Of a stretch of 64,000 nt of DNA, positions 1 to 7,935 are shown one piece after another. The stretch comes from Bradyrhizobium ivorense (lineage in GTDB: Bacteria; Pseudomonadota; Alphaproteobacteria; Rhizobiales; Xanthobacteraceae), in assembly GCF_900696085.1 (NCBI RefSeq), contig NZ_CAADFC020000013.1, forward strand, positions 248,001-312,000, in the 5' to 3' direction. The position numbers and the translations under genes were made by a program. The first letter of the stretch is position 1. Each line of letters starts with the position of its first letter. Below the pieces are notes generated by a model that did not search any database, was not told the DNA's origin, and was given only the letters and a program-made list of their open reading frames with translations.

Positions 1-851
1 GTCCACTTCCATCCCTCCGCTGCCCGCAGCGCATCCGCCTCGCGGCCAAGCTTCGCCGTCACCAGCAAATCGAGCAGCGCCACGTCCTCCAGATAGCCGC
101 CGCGATCATCGGTAAAGAGGTCCCGCAAAACCGTGCCGCCCGCCTCCGTATAGGCCTCGAGCCCGACAAAGCGCGCCCGGCGATCGGTGGCGGGAACGTG
201 GGTTTCGGTGAGCAGACGGCGGATGGTGCTGGCATCCGGATCGAACGGCAGGCGCTCATAGACCGCTTCCTGCCGGGCTCGATCGTCGGTGATGGCAAAG
301 GCCATCAGTTGCTCAAGGACCAGCTCGCCGTCGCGATAAAGCTGCACCAATTTGGGCGAAACCGCACTCAACCGGAGACGCTGCCGCACCACCTGCGCCG
401 TCACGCCGAAGCGGGCCGCGATCTCTTCCGCACCGAAGCCGCGCTCGTCCGCGAGCTTCCGGAACGCCTCGAACTCGTCGGCCGGATGCATCTTCTCCCG
501 GGTGACGTTCTCGTCCAGGCTGATCTCGTGAGGATCGTTCGCGGTGTCGACAATGCACCGGATCGGCTCGCTTTTCTTGATCTCCTTGCGCTTCACCCGC
601 AGCAGCTGGGCGAGCCGCCTGCCCTCGCCGATGGTCACGCAGAAGAACCCGGTGGCCGCCCCTTCGTCATCGACCTCCGGTTCAACCACCAGATTCTGCA
701 GGATGCCTTTGACGGCGATACTCGCCGCCAACGCCTCGATCGCCGCGTCGCTGTGCGGCGTCTTGCGCGCATTCTTTGGCGACTTCTTGAGCTTGCTGAG
801 GGGAATGCGAACCTCGGTTCCGCTTGGTATTCCAACTGACTTGGCCGACAT
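1..851 (-). CDS. ParB/RepB/Spo0J-family partition-like protein (C-terminus cut off by window edge)
   Basis: About 283 residues are visible, and the frame stays open to base 1, so the C-terminus lies outside the window. The start is the ATG at 849-851. It has the ParB N-terminal layout: an early segment resembling LSKLKKSPKNARKT, a box II-like GEGRRLAQL near residue 85, a box III-like stretch with ENVTREKMHP and DEFEAF near residue 130, then a helix-turn-helix-like segment (EEIAARFGVTAQVVRQ). ParB proteins bind centromere-like sites and load CTP-dependent clamps for segregation. Rhizobial plasmids and integrative elements often carry long ParB-like proteins like this. No parA is visible beside it, and an integrase lies nearby on the other strand, so it probably belongs to a mobile element and not to the chromosomal parAB locus. 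The family call is fairly safe; its role is inferred. Confidence 0.8.
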   Translation of the reverse strand, partial: MSAKSVGIPSGTEVRIPLSKLKKSPKNARKTPHSDAAIEALAASIAVKGILQNLVVEPEVDDEGAATGFFCVTIGEGRRLAQLLRVKRKEIKKSEPIRCIVDTANDPHEISLDENVTREKMHPADEFEAFRKLADERGFGAEEIAARFGVTAQVVRQRLRLSAVSPKLVQLYRDGELVLEQLMAFAITDDRARQEAVYERLPFDPDASTIRRLLTETHVPATDRRARFVGLEAYTEAGGTVLRDLFTDDRGGYLEDVALLDLLVTAKLGREADALRAAEGWKW

Positions 852-1771
852 GATCATTCTTCCTTTTGGCTCATGGGTGCAGGGCGCACTCCGCGCCTGC
901 ACCCCTGCCCGTCGGCGAGACCGGGGGTAGCAAGTGCCAGGGCGACCCGGGCGGAGGGGTATCTCCCGCCCGATGAGGGCCGCTTCGCAAGAAGCGGGTC
1001 TGCACAAGCGCGTGCCATGTTGTCCAACGTCGGCAGAGTTGAACTAGCGCGGGGAGACCGCTCGGGTCGGCGCCGGCCAGCCGGCGCTTTACCCTGGCGC
1101 GCGCGAGGGGCAGCGCCCCTGAGCCGCGATGATGAGAACGCTAGGCACCCGGAAGACCTGAAATCAAGCGACGAGTGACGAAATCAAAAAAGGGCAGCCG
1201 CCGACAGGGCAGTGATAGCGACGCGGGCATGCAATGCCCCGCGGGCACCGAGGCGACTGCAGTCGCGAGACCGGTTAACAAGGCACCCGAGCGCGGGACA
1301 GCGATAGCGACGCGGCATGCAATGACGGCGGGGCCCGCGGGCGAGTGCCTCCGGCGAGCCACTCATTATTATCTTCTCTATACTATTCTCCTCCCTTTGC
1401 GAGAGGGATCGCAGCCGGGATGGCCGAGACGCTATGCGGCTCGGTGCACAAGAGCCCGGTTGGTCATTGCCGCACGCGCACTGTCGGATGCAAGGATAGG
1501 ATTCGAGCTGCAGCGTCTCGATCGCCAAGCAACAAATGTCAGCTGGCTGCGGGTATGTGTCGAGCGCGGCAACTGCAACGCCATAATGCGATGCCAGTGA
1601 CCTCAACAAAAAATGATCAATCGGTCCTTGTGTGATCGCTCTGGCTCACGTTGCTTCTCCCGCCTTTCGGATACCGCACCCTGCACTATGCTTGTTCTAC
1701 GTTCAGTGGAGCGATCGTGGGCAGTCGTGCTTGAATGAAGTAGCTCCCTCGCGTTCGATTCACTCCCTTCG
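852..1771. other. Gene-free stretch of about 920 bp
   Basis: I see no convincing gene here; the open frames lack ribosome sites and normal composition. It holds several GC-rich hairpins, including GCGCCGGC/CCGGCGC near 1071-1088 and GAGGGGC/GCCCCTG near 1105-1122. A short imperfect direct repeat (GATAGCGACGCG followed by GCATGCAATG) occurs at about 1212-1236 and 1303-1323. The stretch separates the ParB-like gene from the integrase unit. It may hold the partition sites or the attachment site of a mobile element, but no att core could be identified. Confidence 0.5.
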
Positions 1772-1957
1772 ATGTCAAGAGCCCGATTCACTGAGGCAGA
1801 CGTAAAGCGCGCTGTTCGAGGTGTCCTCGACAGTGGCGGCAAAGTCGCGCGCGTGGAGATTTGGCCTGACGGCCGCATTTCCGTGTTGATCAGGGGAGAA
1901 AGATCGATTCCAATGGATCCCGAGGACGACCCGGAGGTGTCCAGGAGCTTGCTGTGA
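1772..1957 (+). CDS. Small hypothetical protein coupled to the integrase
   Basis: A 61-residue acidic protein with an alpha then beta look: EADVKRAVRGVLDSGG followed by VEIWPDGRISVLIRG. Its stop TGA (1955-1957) overlaps the GTG start of the integrase (1954-1956), a typical sign of translational coupling. Small ORFs in this position are common ahead of integrase genes in rhizobia, where they may act as directionality or regulatory factors. That role is only inferred from position. No known domain was recognised. An alternative is that it is a remnant of a larger upstream gene. Confidence 0.55.
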   Translation: MSRARFTEADVKRAVRGVLDSGGKVARVEIWPDGRISVLIRGERSIPMDPEDDPEVSRSLL

Positions 1958-3201
1958 TGAGAGTTGGACGCTCGGCGCTGCCGTTGCCTCGCTATACAAG
2001 GCGCAAACGCCTCCTCACTGGGAACATTGCGTACTTCTTCGACGTGCCAACATGGGCGCGCAGAAACGGCTGCCCGGTCAAGAACGAACCGCTCGGTACC
2101 GATTACGAGCTGGCCGTGCAGCGCGCCGAGAAGATCTTGCTGCCTGCGTTCGACAGCTGGGTGACGGGCGGCGACGATGCCGACCCCGCGGGCATCGGCG
2201 TAGTGATCGGAACGCTCGACTGGATGTTTCACGAGTATCGCCGAACCTGGAAACAGAAGACCGCGAAGCGTCTGCAGCCCTTGAGCCCAGGTCAATGTCG
2301 CGTGCACGAAACCGGCATCAAGATGATCTGCGAATACATACTTAAGGACGGAAGGCGCCTGGGCACGCTGCGCGTTTTGAGTATCGATACGGCGTTTGCG
2401 GACGATCTGTTCGAGAAGCTGCTCTACAAGGACGTCGACGGCGAGAAGATTGAACGACGCACGACCGTGAACCACGCGATGAAGACGGCTCGCGGCGCCT
2501 GGAACACCATCTCACGCGCACACCCTCACCTGTTTCCAGCCAGAAACCCATTTGAGAAGATGGGCCTGCAATCGACCTCGCGCGAAACCCCGCACGCTAA
2601 TTTCGACGAGCTGGCAGCATTCCGGGAGAAAGCGATCGAGCTGGGCTACCCGTCCTTGGCAACGGGCGTCCTGATCGGTTGGGAGTGGCTGCAGCGCAAG
2701 GCTCATATTTTCATCCGCTTTATGGCCGAGCACTACAGACCGGAAAGCCGCCCAAACCACGTCTACGTCATCAACTACAAGACGAGTACAGGCTCATGGG
2801 AGCCGCTCTTCGACAAGAAGGGCAAACCGCTCTATCCGCTGCTGATGGCCGAGCTGGACGCCATGAAAGCATTACGGCCAACGGGCGGCCTGATGCTGCG
2901 TCGCGATGGCAGCAGTCTGCCCTGGAGCGGAAAGGGCGAGATGCTGACTCAAGTCGAGCGCATCTCGAAGAAGATCATTCTTGCCGCGGGCTTACGTCCT
3001 GAGCTGACTTTCACGTCGTTCGGCCGACACGGCGGGACCACCGAGGCAAGCACATCCGGCCTCACTGAAACGCAGTTGATGAAGAAGGGCCAATGGTCGT
3101 CGACCAAAGCGATGGCCCACTACCTTCATCACGACGATGAGGCCAAGAGGGACGCACAAATCAAGCGCATCAAGCGGCGCCAGCAAGCGGCCAGAAAGTG
3201 A
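1954..3201 (+). CDS. Tyrosine-type site-specific integrase
   Basis: A 415-residue protein starting at GTG 1954 (the next codon is ATG). The C-terminal third looks like a tyrosine recombinase catalytic domain: FGRHGGTTEA with R358 as candidate box II arginine, GQWSSTKAM where the usual GH is replaced by QW (W381), and MAHYLHHDD with Y390 as candidate nucleophile. The N-terminal half has a basic start and helical segments that fit arm-binding and core-binding domains. The histidine of the usual HxxR motif is not obvious, so this is a diverged member. Such enzymes integrate islands and prophages at tRNA or other sites. It is coupled to the small upstream ORF and lies close to a ParB-like gene, suggesting an integrative element border. 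Confidence 0.75.
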   Translation: MMRVGRSALPLPRYTRRKRLLTGNIAYFFDVPTWARRNGCPVKNEPLGTDYELAVQRAEKILLPAFDSWVTGGDDADPAGIGVVIGTLDWMFHEYRRTWKQKTAKRLQPLSPGQCRVHETGIKMICEYILKDGRRLGTLRVLSIDTAFADDLFEKLLYKDVDGEKIERRTTVNHAMKTARGAWNTISRAHPHLFPARNPFEKMGLQSTSRETPHANFDELAAFREKAIELGYPSLATGVLIGWEWLQRKAHIFIRFMAEHYRPESRPNHVYVINYKTSTGSWEPLFDKKGKPLYPLLMAELDAMKALRPTGGLMLRRDGSSLPWSGKGEMLTQVERISKKIILAAGLRPELTFTSFGRHGGTTEASTSGLTETQLMKKGQWSSTKAMAHYLHHDDEAKRDAQIKRIKRRQQAARK

Positions 3202-3213
3202 ACATCTGTCCGA

Positions 3214-3504
3214 ATGCATGCGATGAACGAGCTGTTCGTTCGTCTTGACGCGGCGATCCAGGTCGTCCGCTATTTCATCGCCGGTGCTTCCCATCAAATG
3301 AAAACGGTTGCGGCGGCGGCACCGGTCCTGATGGCCTGGTCAGGCCTGATCCACCAGGAATATTCGTTGACCCAGCTGCGCCGGATGCTCGGCCTCGATC
3401 TGTCCGGCTTCGACTTCGACGGTCCTTCCCGCGATGCGCCGTTCGTTTCGAACATATCAACGGGTCGCAGTACGGCAACAGACGGCGCTGTCATCCTGCC
3501 GTGA
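3214..3504 (+). CDS. Possible small protein, doubtful
   Basis: A 96-residue frame just after the integrase stop. It has a hydrophobic, Ala-rich middle (TVAAAAPVLMAWSGLIH) and a helical LTQLRRMLGLDLSGF segment. No ribosome site or known domain is recognised. It may be chance coding or the tail of an old regulator. The rest of 3202-3716 holds no other gene, only the palindromic operator near 3617. Confidence 0.25.
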   Translation: MHAMNELFVRLDAAIQVVRYFIAGASHQMKTVAAAAPVLMAWSGLIHQEYSLTQLRRMLGLDLSGFDFDGPSRDAPFVSNISTGRSTATDGAVILP

Positions 3505-3616
3505 GTGATGACGAGGATTGGCAACGCGGCGATTGCCCTCACATGGCGCGTTCGCGCGCCATGCAGTTCGTCACCGTCAATTGATCCAAGCGCACATGCT
3601 CGGCCGGATTTTGCGA

Positions 3617-3652
3617 TGTGCGATATACGCACATTTGAGCGTTAATTTGACA
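3617..3652. promoter_or_regulatory. Perfect 17-bp palindromic operator with adjacent half-site, upstream of the FAD oxidoreductase
   Basis: Bases 3617-3633 read TGTGCGATATACGCACA, and are followed by TTTGAGCGTTAATTTGACA. The reverse complement of the 17-mer occurs at 10007-10023 with a similar trailing half-site. The form fits operators of IclR-family regulators of aromatic catabolism (GTxCGxTxATxGxAC type), and an IclR gene lies in the cluster. The distance to the ATG of the FAD oxidoreductase is about 100 bp. Confidence 0.75.
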
Positions 3653-3716
3653 CCACAAAGGTCGTTGGCTATTGAAGCGTATTCCATCGGTTTTTCCGTC
3701 AAAGGTTCCCGCCGCC

Positions 3717-5348
3717 ATGCCAACCGAACTCTCGACAGAAATCCTGGTGATCGGCGGCGGTCTTGGCGGCGTCAGTGCGGCGCTTGCCGCGGTCCGGTTG
3801 GGACGCAAGGTCGTACTGGTAGAAGAGCTCGACTGGCTCGGGGGACAGTTGACTTCACAGGGCGTGCCGCTCGACGAGGCTCCCTGGGCCGAAAGCCTGG
3901 TGACGTCGCAAAGTTTTGCGGCGCTCCGTGTCGGCATACGCAAGCACTATCGTGACTACTACCCGCTGACCGCATGCGCGCGGGCCGATTTTCTTCTGAA
4001 CCCGGGTAGGGGCAATGTCGGCACGCTTTGCTGTGAGCCGGCGGTCGCCGCCCGGGTTCTCGACGCCCTGCTCGCACCGTTCGTATCGGCCGGACTGCTT
4101 GTCGTGCTTCGCCGATACCGGTTGATCGGATGCACCAGCCATGCGGACAGGATCGTAGCGGCCGATATCATCAATCTCGAGAACGGCCGGCAAACCAGCA
4201 TCTCCGCCGCTCTCGTGGTCGACGCCACCGAAACCGGCGACATACTCGGCATGGCCAATGTCGAGCATGTGCTGGGAGCGGAGTCTCAGTCCGAGACCAA
4301 CGAGCCGCATGCCGTTCCAGGTCCCGCAGATCCGCTCGACCAGCAGGCACTTACCTGGGGTTTTGCGGTCGACTACCTGCCGCAGGAAGATCATACGATC
4401 GAGAAGCCCGCGGGATATGAGACGTTTCGGGCGTTGAAGCCCGACTTCTGGCCTGGTCCGCAGTTTGGCTGGACGGTCAGCAACCACGTCACCCACGAGC
4501 CGCTGGAACGAAGGTTGTTCGCCGGCGACACCGACGACGAGTACGTGTTCGACCTTTGGCACGCGCGCCGGATTCTGGCCCGCCGCAACTTCCTGCCCGG
4601 CGCCTTCGCAAGCGACATCACCATCGCGAACTGGCCGCAGATCGACTACTGGCTGAAGCCCGCGGTTGGCGTCAGCGCCGAGGACGCCGCCATCGCGCTC
4701 GACGAGGCGCGCCGGTTCTCCCTCTCCTTTCTCTACTGGATGCAAACGGAAGCGCCGCGCCATGACGGTGGAGCCGGCTATCCGGGCTTGCGGCTTCGTG
4801 GCGACGTGCTCGGGACTGCGGATGGCCTGGCAAAGCAGGCCTACTTCCGGGAGGGCCATCGCATTCGCGCCGAGTTCACGGTTCTGGAGCAACACATCGG
4901 CGTCGAAGCGCGCCCGGGCCGCGACGCCGCCGAACATTTCGATGACAGTGTTGGTATCGGCGCCTACCGGATCGACCTGCATCCAAGCACGACGGGCAAG
5001 CGCGATACCGTCGACATCGACACCTACCCGTTCGAGATTCCCCTGGGCGCATTGCTGCCGGTGCGGGTCGACAATCTGCTGCCGGCCTGCAAGAACCTCG
5101 GCACGACGCGCATCACCAACGGCGCCTATCGTGTCCACCCGGTCGAATGGAGCATCGGCGAGGCAAGCGGCGCACTGGCCGCCTATGCGCTTGAGCACAG
5201 CGTTCCACCACGTGCGGTTCGCCACGATCCGGCACGACTCGGAGATTTTCAGGCGACGCTGGACCGGCTCGGCGTGCTGCGCCACTGGCCGACCTACGGC
5301 GCGCTTCGACCCTTGAGCCGGCGCGGCTATCGGCCGCCGGCGCGATGA
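3717..5348 (+). CDS. FAD-dependent oxidoreductase (FAD_oxidored family)
   Basis: A 543-residue cytoplasmic flavoprotein. It starts with a dinucleotide-binding fold, IGGGLGGVSAALAAVRLGRKVV (given here only as its pattern GGGxGG near residue 12), then LVEELDWLGGQLTSQGVP, a signature of the PF12831 group. Near the C-terminus NLLPACKNLGTTRITNGAYR and HPVEWSIGEASGALA fit the FAD-closing motif. I prefer ATG 3717; a TTG at 3672 in frame would add 15 residues and start closer to the operator. The substrate is unknown. It is followed after 10 bp by an alpha/beta hydrolase, so the two are likely cotranscribed from the promoter carrying the 3617 operator. Confidence 0.8.
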   Translation: MPTELSTEILVIGGGLGGVSAALAAVRLGRKVVLVEELDWLGGQLTSQGVPLDEAPWAESLVTSQSFAALRVGIRKHYRDYYPLTACARADFLLNPGRGNVGTLCCEPAVAARVLDALLAPFVSAGLLVVLRRYRLIGCTSHADRIVAADIINLENGRQTSISAALVVDATETGDILGMANVEHVLGAESQSETNEPHAVPGPADPLDQQALTWGFAVDYLPQEDHTIEKPAGYETFRALKPDFWPGPQFGWTVSNHVTHEPLERRLFAGDTDDEYVFDLWHARRILARRNFLPGAFASDITIANWPQIDYWLKPAVGVSAEDAAIALDEARRFSLSFLYWMQTEAPRHDGGAGYPGLRLRGDVLGTADGLAKQAYFREGHRIRAEFTVLEQHIGVEARPGRDAAEHFDDSVGIGAYRIDLHPSTTGKRDTVDIDTYPFEIPLGALLPVRVDNLLPACKNLGTTRITNGAYRVHPVEWSIGEASGALAAYALEHSVPPRAVRHDPARLGDFQATLDRLGVLRHWPTYGALRPLSRRGYRPPAR

Positions 5349-5358
5349 GAGCAAGGCA

Positions 5359-6153
5359 ATGGAGCGGAGAACCTTCATGCAGGGAATCGCGGCCGTGACG
5401 GCCGCTACTCTCTTGGCACCGGCGGTGGCCCGGCCGCAGCCGCACCGCACGTTCGTGCTGGTACATGGCGCCTGGCACGGCGGTTGGTGTTGGGCTGATC
5501 TCGCCCGGGAGCTTCGCGAACGCGGACATCGGGTCACGACACCGACGCTGACGGGTCTTGGCGAGCGGGCTCACCTGCTCTCGCCTGCCGTGGATCTCGA
5601 GACCCACATCAGCGACGTCGTCAGTCACATCGATGCGGAAGAACTGACGGAGATCGTTCTGGTTGGCCATAGCTACGGCGGTTTTCCAATCCGCGGTGCG
5701 GCGGCACAGCGAGCTGAGAAGATCGCGCAAATTGTCTATCTCGACGCCTTCGTTCCGCTCGATGGGGAAATGGTTGCGAGCTACGTGCCATCCGACCGCC
5801 TTGCGATGTTCAGGGATCTTTTGGCCAAGGATCCCGCGGGCACGATCCCGCCCCCGAGGGCTAACGCGTTCGGCCTCACCACGCCCGATCAAGCCGCCTG
5901 GGTCGAGCGCCGTCTCGTCCCGCATCCCGTGCGCACCTATCTTCAGCCGATCCGATTCGAGTCCACGAAATCAGCGCGTAATGCGCAGCACTATATCGCC
6001 TGCATGTCGCCGAAGCTCGACGTGTTCGACAGCACCCGGCAGCGCATCGTCCACGACAAGGGCTTCAGCTACCTCGAACTCGATACCGGACACGACATCA
6101 TGGTGAGTGCGCCCGCGCTGCTGGCACGAACGCTCCTGTCGCGGGTCGGATGA
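5359..6153 (+). CDS. Exported alpha/beta hydrolase (esterase-like)
   Basis: A 264-residue hydrolase with an N-terminal signal-like segment: ERRTFMQGIAAVTAATLLAPA, with twin arginines at 3-4, so Tat export is possible. Motifs: oxyanion region LVHGAWHGGWCW, nucleophile elbow GHSYGG with S105, and a C-terminal DTGHDIM with H245 as candidate catalytic histidine. The shape resembles the plant methylesterase/EstC-like group. It lies 10 bp after the FAD oxidoreductase and converges on the IclR gene with only 2 bp between them. It probably hydrolyses an ester or lactone of the cluster's substrate; the substrate itself cannot be read from sequence. Confidence 0.8.
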   Translation: MERRTFMQGIAAVTAATLLAPAVARPQPHRTFVLVHGAWHGGWCWADLARELRERGHRVTTPTLTGLGERAHLLSPAVDLETHISDVVSHIDAEELTEIVLVGHSYGGFPIRGAAAQRAEKIAQIVYLDAFVPLDGEMVASYVPSDRLAMFRDLLAKDPAGTIPPPRANAFGLTTPDQAAWVERRLVPHPVRTYLQPIRFESTKSARNAQHYIACMSPKLDVFDSTRQRIVHDKGFSYLELDTGHDIMVSAPALLARTLLSRVG

Positions 6154-6155
6154 TG

Positions 6156-6941
6156 CTACGGCAGTATACCCCCAATGGCTTGCGCGCACGATCGCAGCGC
6201 CGGCAAGAGGTCCTGGTTGATCCGGCGGGCGGCAACGCGGTGAGCCTGCGAGTTGACGTTCAGCGCCGCGACCACGCGGCCGTTGGGCTTCCTGATCGGA
6301 ACCGAGAGGCCGAACAGGTTCAACTCGAGCTCCTCGTTGTTGACGGCGTAGCCCGATCGACGTGCTTCCTCGATGATCTTCAATATCTGTTTTCTGTCCG
6401 TAATGGTCTTCGGCGTTCGGGCCTCGATCCGGGTCTTTTGAATCAAGCCCACCAGCTCCTGTTCGGGCTTGGCCGCCAACAGAACACGCCCTGACGAAGA
6501 CGAGAAGGCAGGCAGCTTCAATCCGGTCTTGATCACATAGGCGATGCCGGCGCCCGGAGGCTCGGCACGAGCAATGAAAATGACGTCGGTGCCACTCAGA
6601 ACAGATACCGATGCCGCCTCCCCGACCGTCTTCGACAGCCTGTCGAGATAGGGCTGCAGCGTGCTGTCGAGGCCAAGCGATGCGAGATAGGTGTAACCGA
6701 GCCGCAAGACGCTGCTGGTCAGCTCGAATCGCTTGTTTTCGACGACGGCAAAGCCGAGATCGACGAGCGTGTGGAGAAGCCGCCGCGCCACGGCACGATC
6801 CAGATGGGTCGCCGCCGCGACTTCCGCGATATTCATGCTGCGCCGGTCCGGCCCGAACGCCTCGATCACCGCGAGTCCCCGGGCCAGTCCCGATACGAAC
6901 TTCTGACCGTCGCGCTCGACCGTGGAAGTGCTGTTTGCCAT
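6156..6941 (-). CDS. IclR-family transcriptional regulator
   Basis: A 261-residue regulator from ATG 6939-6941 (MANSTSTVERD). A longer frame upstream to 7043 would overlap the divergent gene and lacks conserved sequence. The winged helix-turn-helix covers about residues 13-75 (SGLARGLAVIEAF, then NIAEVAAATHLDRAVARRLL), and the IclR effector domain about 85-255 (SSSSGRVLLAAKP, EARRSGYAVNNEE). The closest textbook relatives are PcaR/PcaU-type activators of aromatic pathways. It sits in the middle of the catabolic cluster, divergent to the dehalogenase-like gene. The two 17-bp palindromes at 3617 and 10007 are its likely binding sites. Confidence 0.92.
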   Translation of the reverse strand: MANSTSTVERDGQKFVSGLARGLAVIEAFGPDRRSMNIAEVAAATHLDRAVARRLLHTLVDLGFAVVENKRFELTSSVLRLGYTYLASLGLDSTLQPYLDRLSKTVGEAASVSVLSGTDVIFIARAEPPGAGIAYVIKTGLKLPAFSSSSGRVLLAAKPEQELVGLIQKTRIEARTPKTITDRKQILKIIEEARRSGYAVNNEELELNLFGLSVPIRKPNGRVVAALNVNSQAHRVAARRINQDLLPALRSCAQAIGGILP

Positions 6942-7032
6942 GTTCGTGTCAACGATCCAGAGTGAATGGGCGCGAAGTTGCCGTGACGGTGTCCGCGCCA
7001 ACATAGCGGCGAATCCCGCGTAAGGTAGAACC

Positions 7033-7914
7033 ATGCTCGACAAGTTTCAAAGGCACGATATCGAAACCGCAGACGCGCGGATCGCATGTTTTGTCGCCGG
7101 CCACGGCCCGCCGCTGCTGCTGCTGCACGGCTATCCTCAAACCCACATGGCCTGGCACCGGATTGCCCCCGTCCTTGCGCAAAGCTACACGGTGGTCGCG
7201 ACCGATCTGCGCGGTTACGGCGAGAGCCATGGTCCCCAGCAGGGGCCGGCGTCGGATTATTCCAAGCGCACTATGGCGCGCGACCAGGTCGCTGTGATGG
7301 ACCGGCTCGGCTTTGGCCGTTTCGCCGTCATCGGCCACGATCGGGGCGCCCGGGTCGGCTACCGCCTGGTGCTCGATCACCCCGGACGGGTTAACGCCTA
7401 TGTATCGTTGACCGTCATCCCCTCCAGCGAGGTCTGGGCCCGGGCTGACAAGGCCTTCGCGCTCGGCGCCTATCATTGGTTCATGTTTGCGCAGCCGTAC
7501 GACCTCCCTGAAAGGCTGCTCGCCGCAGATCCCGATTACTTCCTCGATTGGACCTTGCGGAAAATGACCAAGGCGCCGGAGGCGCTGTCCGACGAGGCTG
7601 CCCGATCCTATCGCGATGCGTTCCGGCGCGCCGAGGTGCGCCATGCCATGATGCAGGATTACCGCGCCGCGGCTACGATCGATCACGAACATGATCTCGA
7701 TGACCGCAACGCCGGCCGCCGTCTCGACTGTCCGGTGCTCGTGCTTTGGGAGGAAGGCCGCTTCGACGGAAAAACCAGTCCTCTGCAGATCTGGCGCGAC
7801 TGGGCCGAGCACGCGGAGGGACACGCCATTCCGGGTGGCCATCTGCAGGCGGAGGAGCAACCGGAAGCGGTGCTGAACGCGGTGCTTCCCTTTCTGACGC
7901 AACATGCACGCTGA
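7033..7914 (+). CDS. Fluoroacetate/haloacetate dehalogenase-like alpha/beta hydrolase
   Basis: A 293-residue alpha/beta hydrolase. The nucleophile elbow is GHDRGAR: Asp103 replaces the serine, with R104 and R107 following, as in fluoroacetate dehalogenases, where two arginines bind the carboxylate. A downstream AYHWFMFAQP segment carries H148 and W149, matching the halide-binding His-Trp pair of that family. The C-terminal GGHLQAEEQPE holds the candidate catalytic histidine. Epoxide hydrolases share the Asp nucleophile, but the RGAR and YHW features favour the dehalogenase group. It is divergent from iclR with 91 bp between them and convergent to the transporter. Whether the true substrate is a haloacid is not shown by the context. 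Confidence 0.85.
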   Translation: MLDKFQRHDIETADARIACFVAGHGPPLLLLHGYPQTHMAWHRIAPVLAQSYTVVATDLRGYGESHGPQQGPASDYSKRTMARDQVAVMDRLGFGRFAVIGHDRGARVGYRLVLDHPGRVNAYVSLTVIPSSEVWARADKAFALGAYHWFMFAQPYDLPERLLAADPDYFLDWTLRKMTKAPEALSDEAARSYRDAFRRAEVRHAMMQDYRAAATIDHEHDLDDRNAGRRLDCPVLVLWEEGRFDGKTSPLQIWRDWAEHAEGHAIPGGHLQAEEQPEAVLNAVLPFLTQHAR

Positions 7915-7935
7915 AGGTCGGGCGGGCAGCTGATG

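Noticed and set aside
3855-5537. Minus-strand frame opposite the FAD oxidoreductase
   Set aside because: No recognisable domain; the plus strand has the GGGxGG flavin loop and family motifs.
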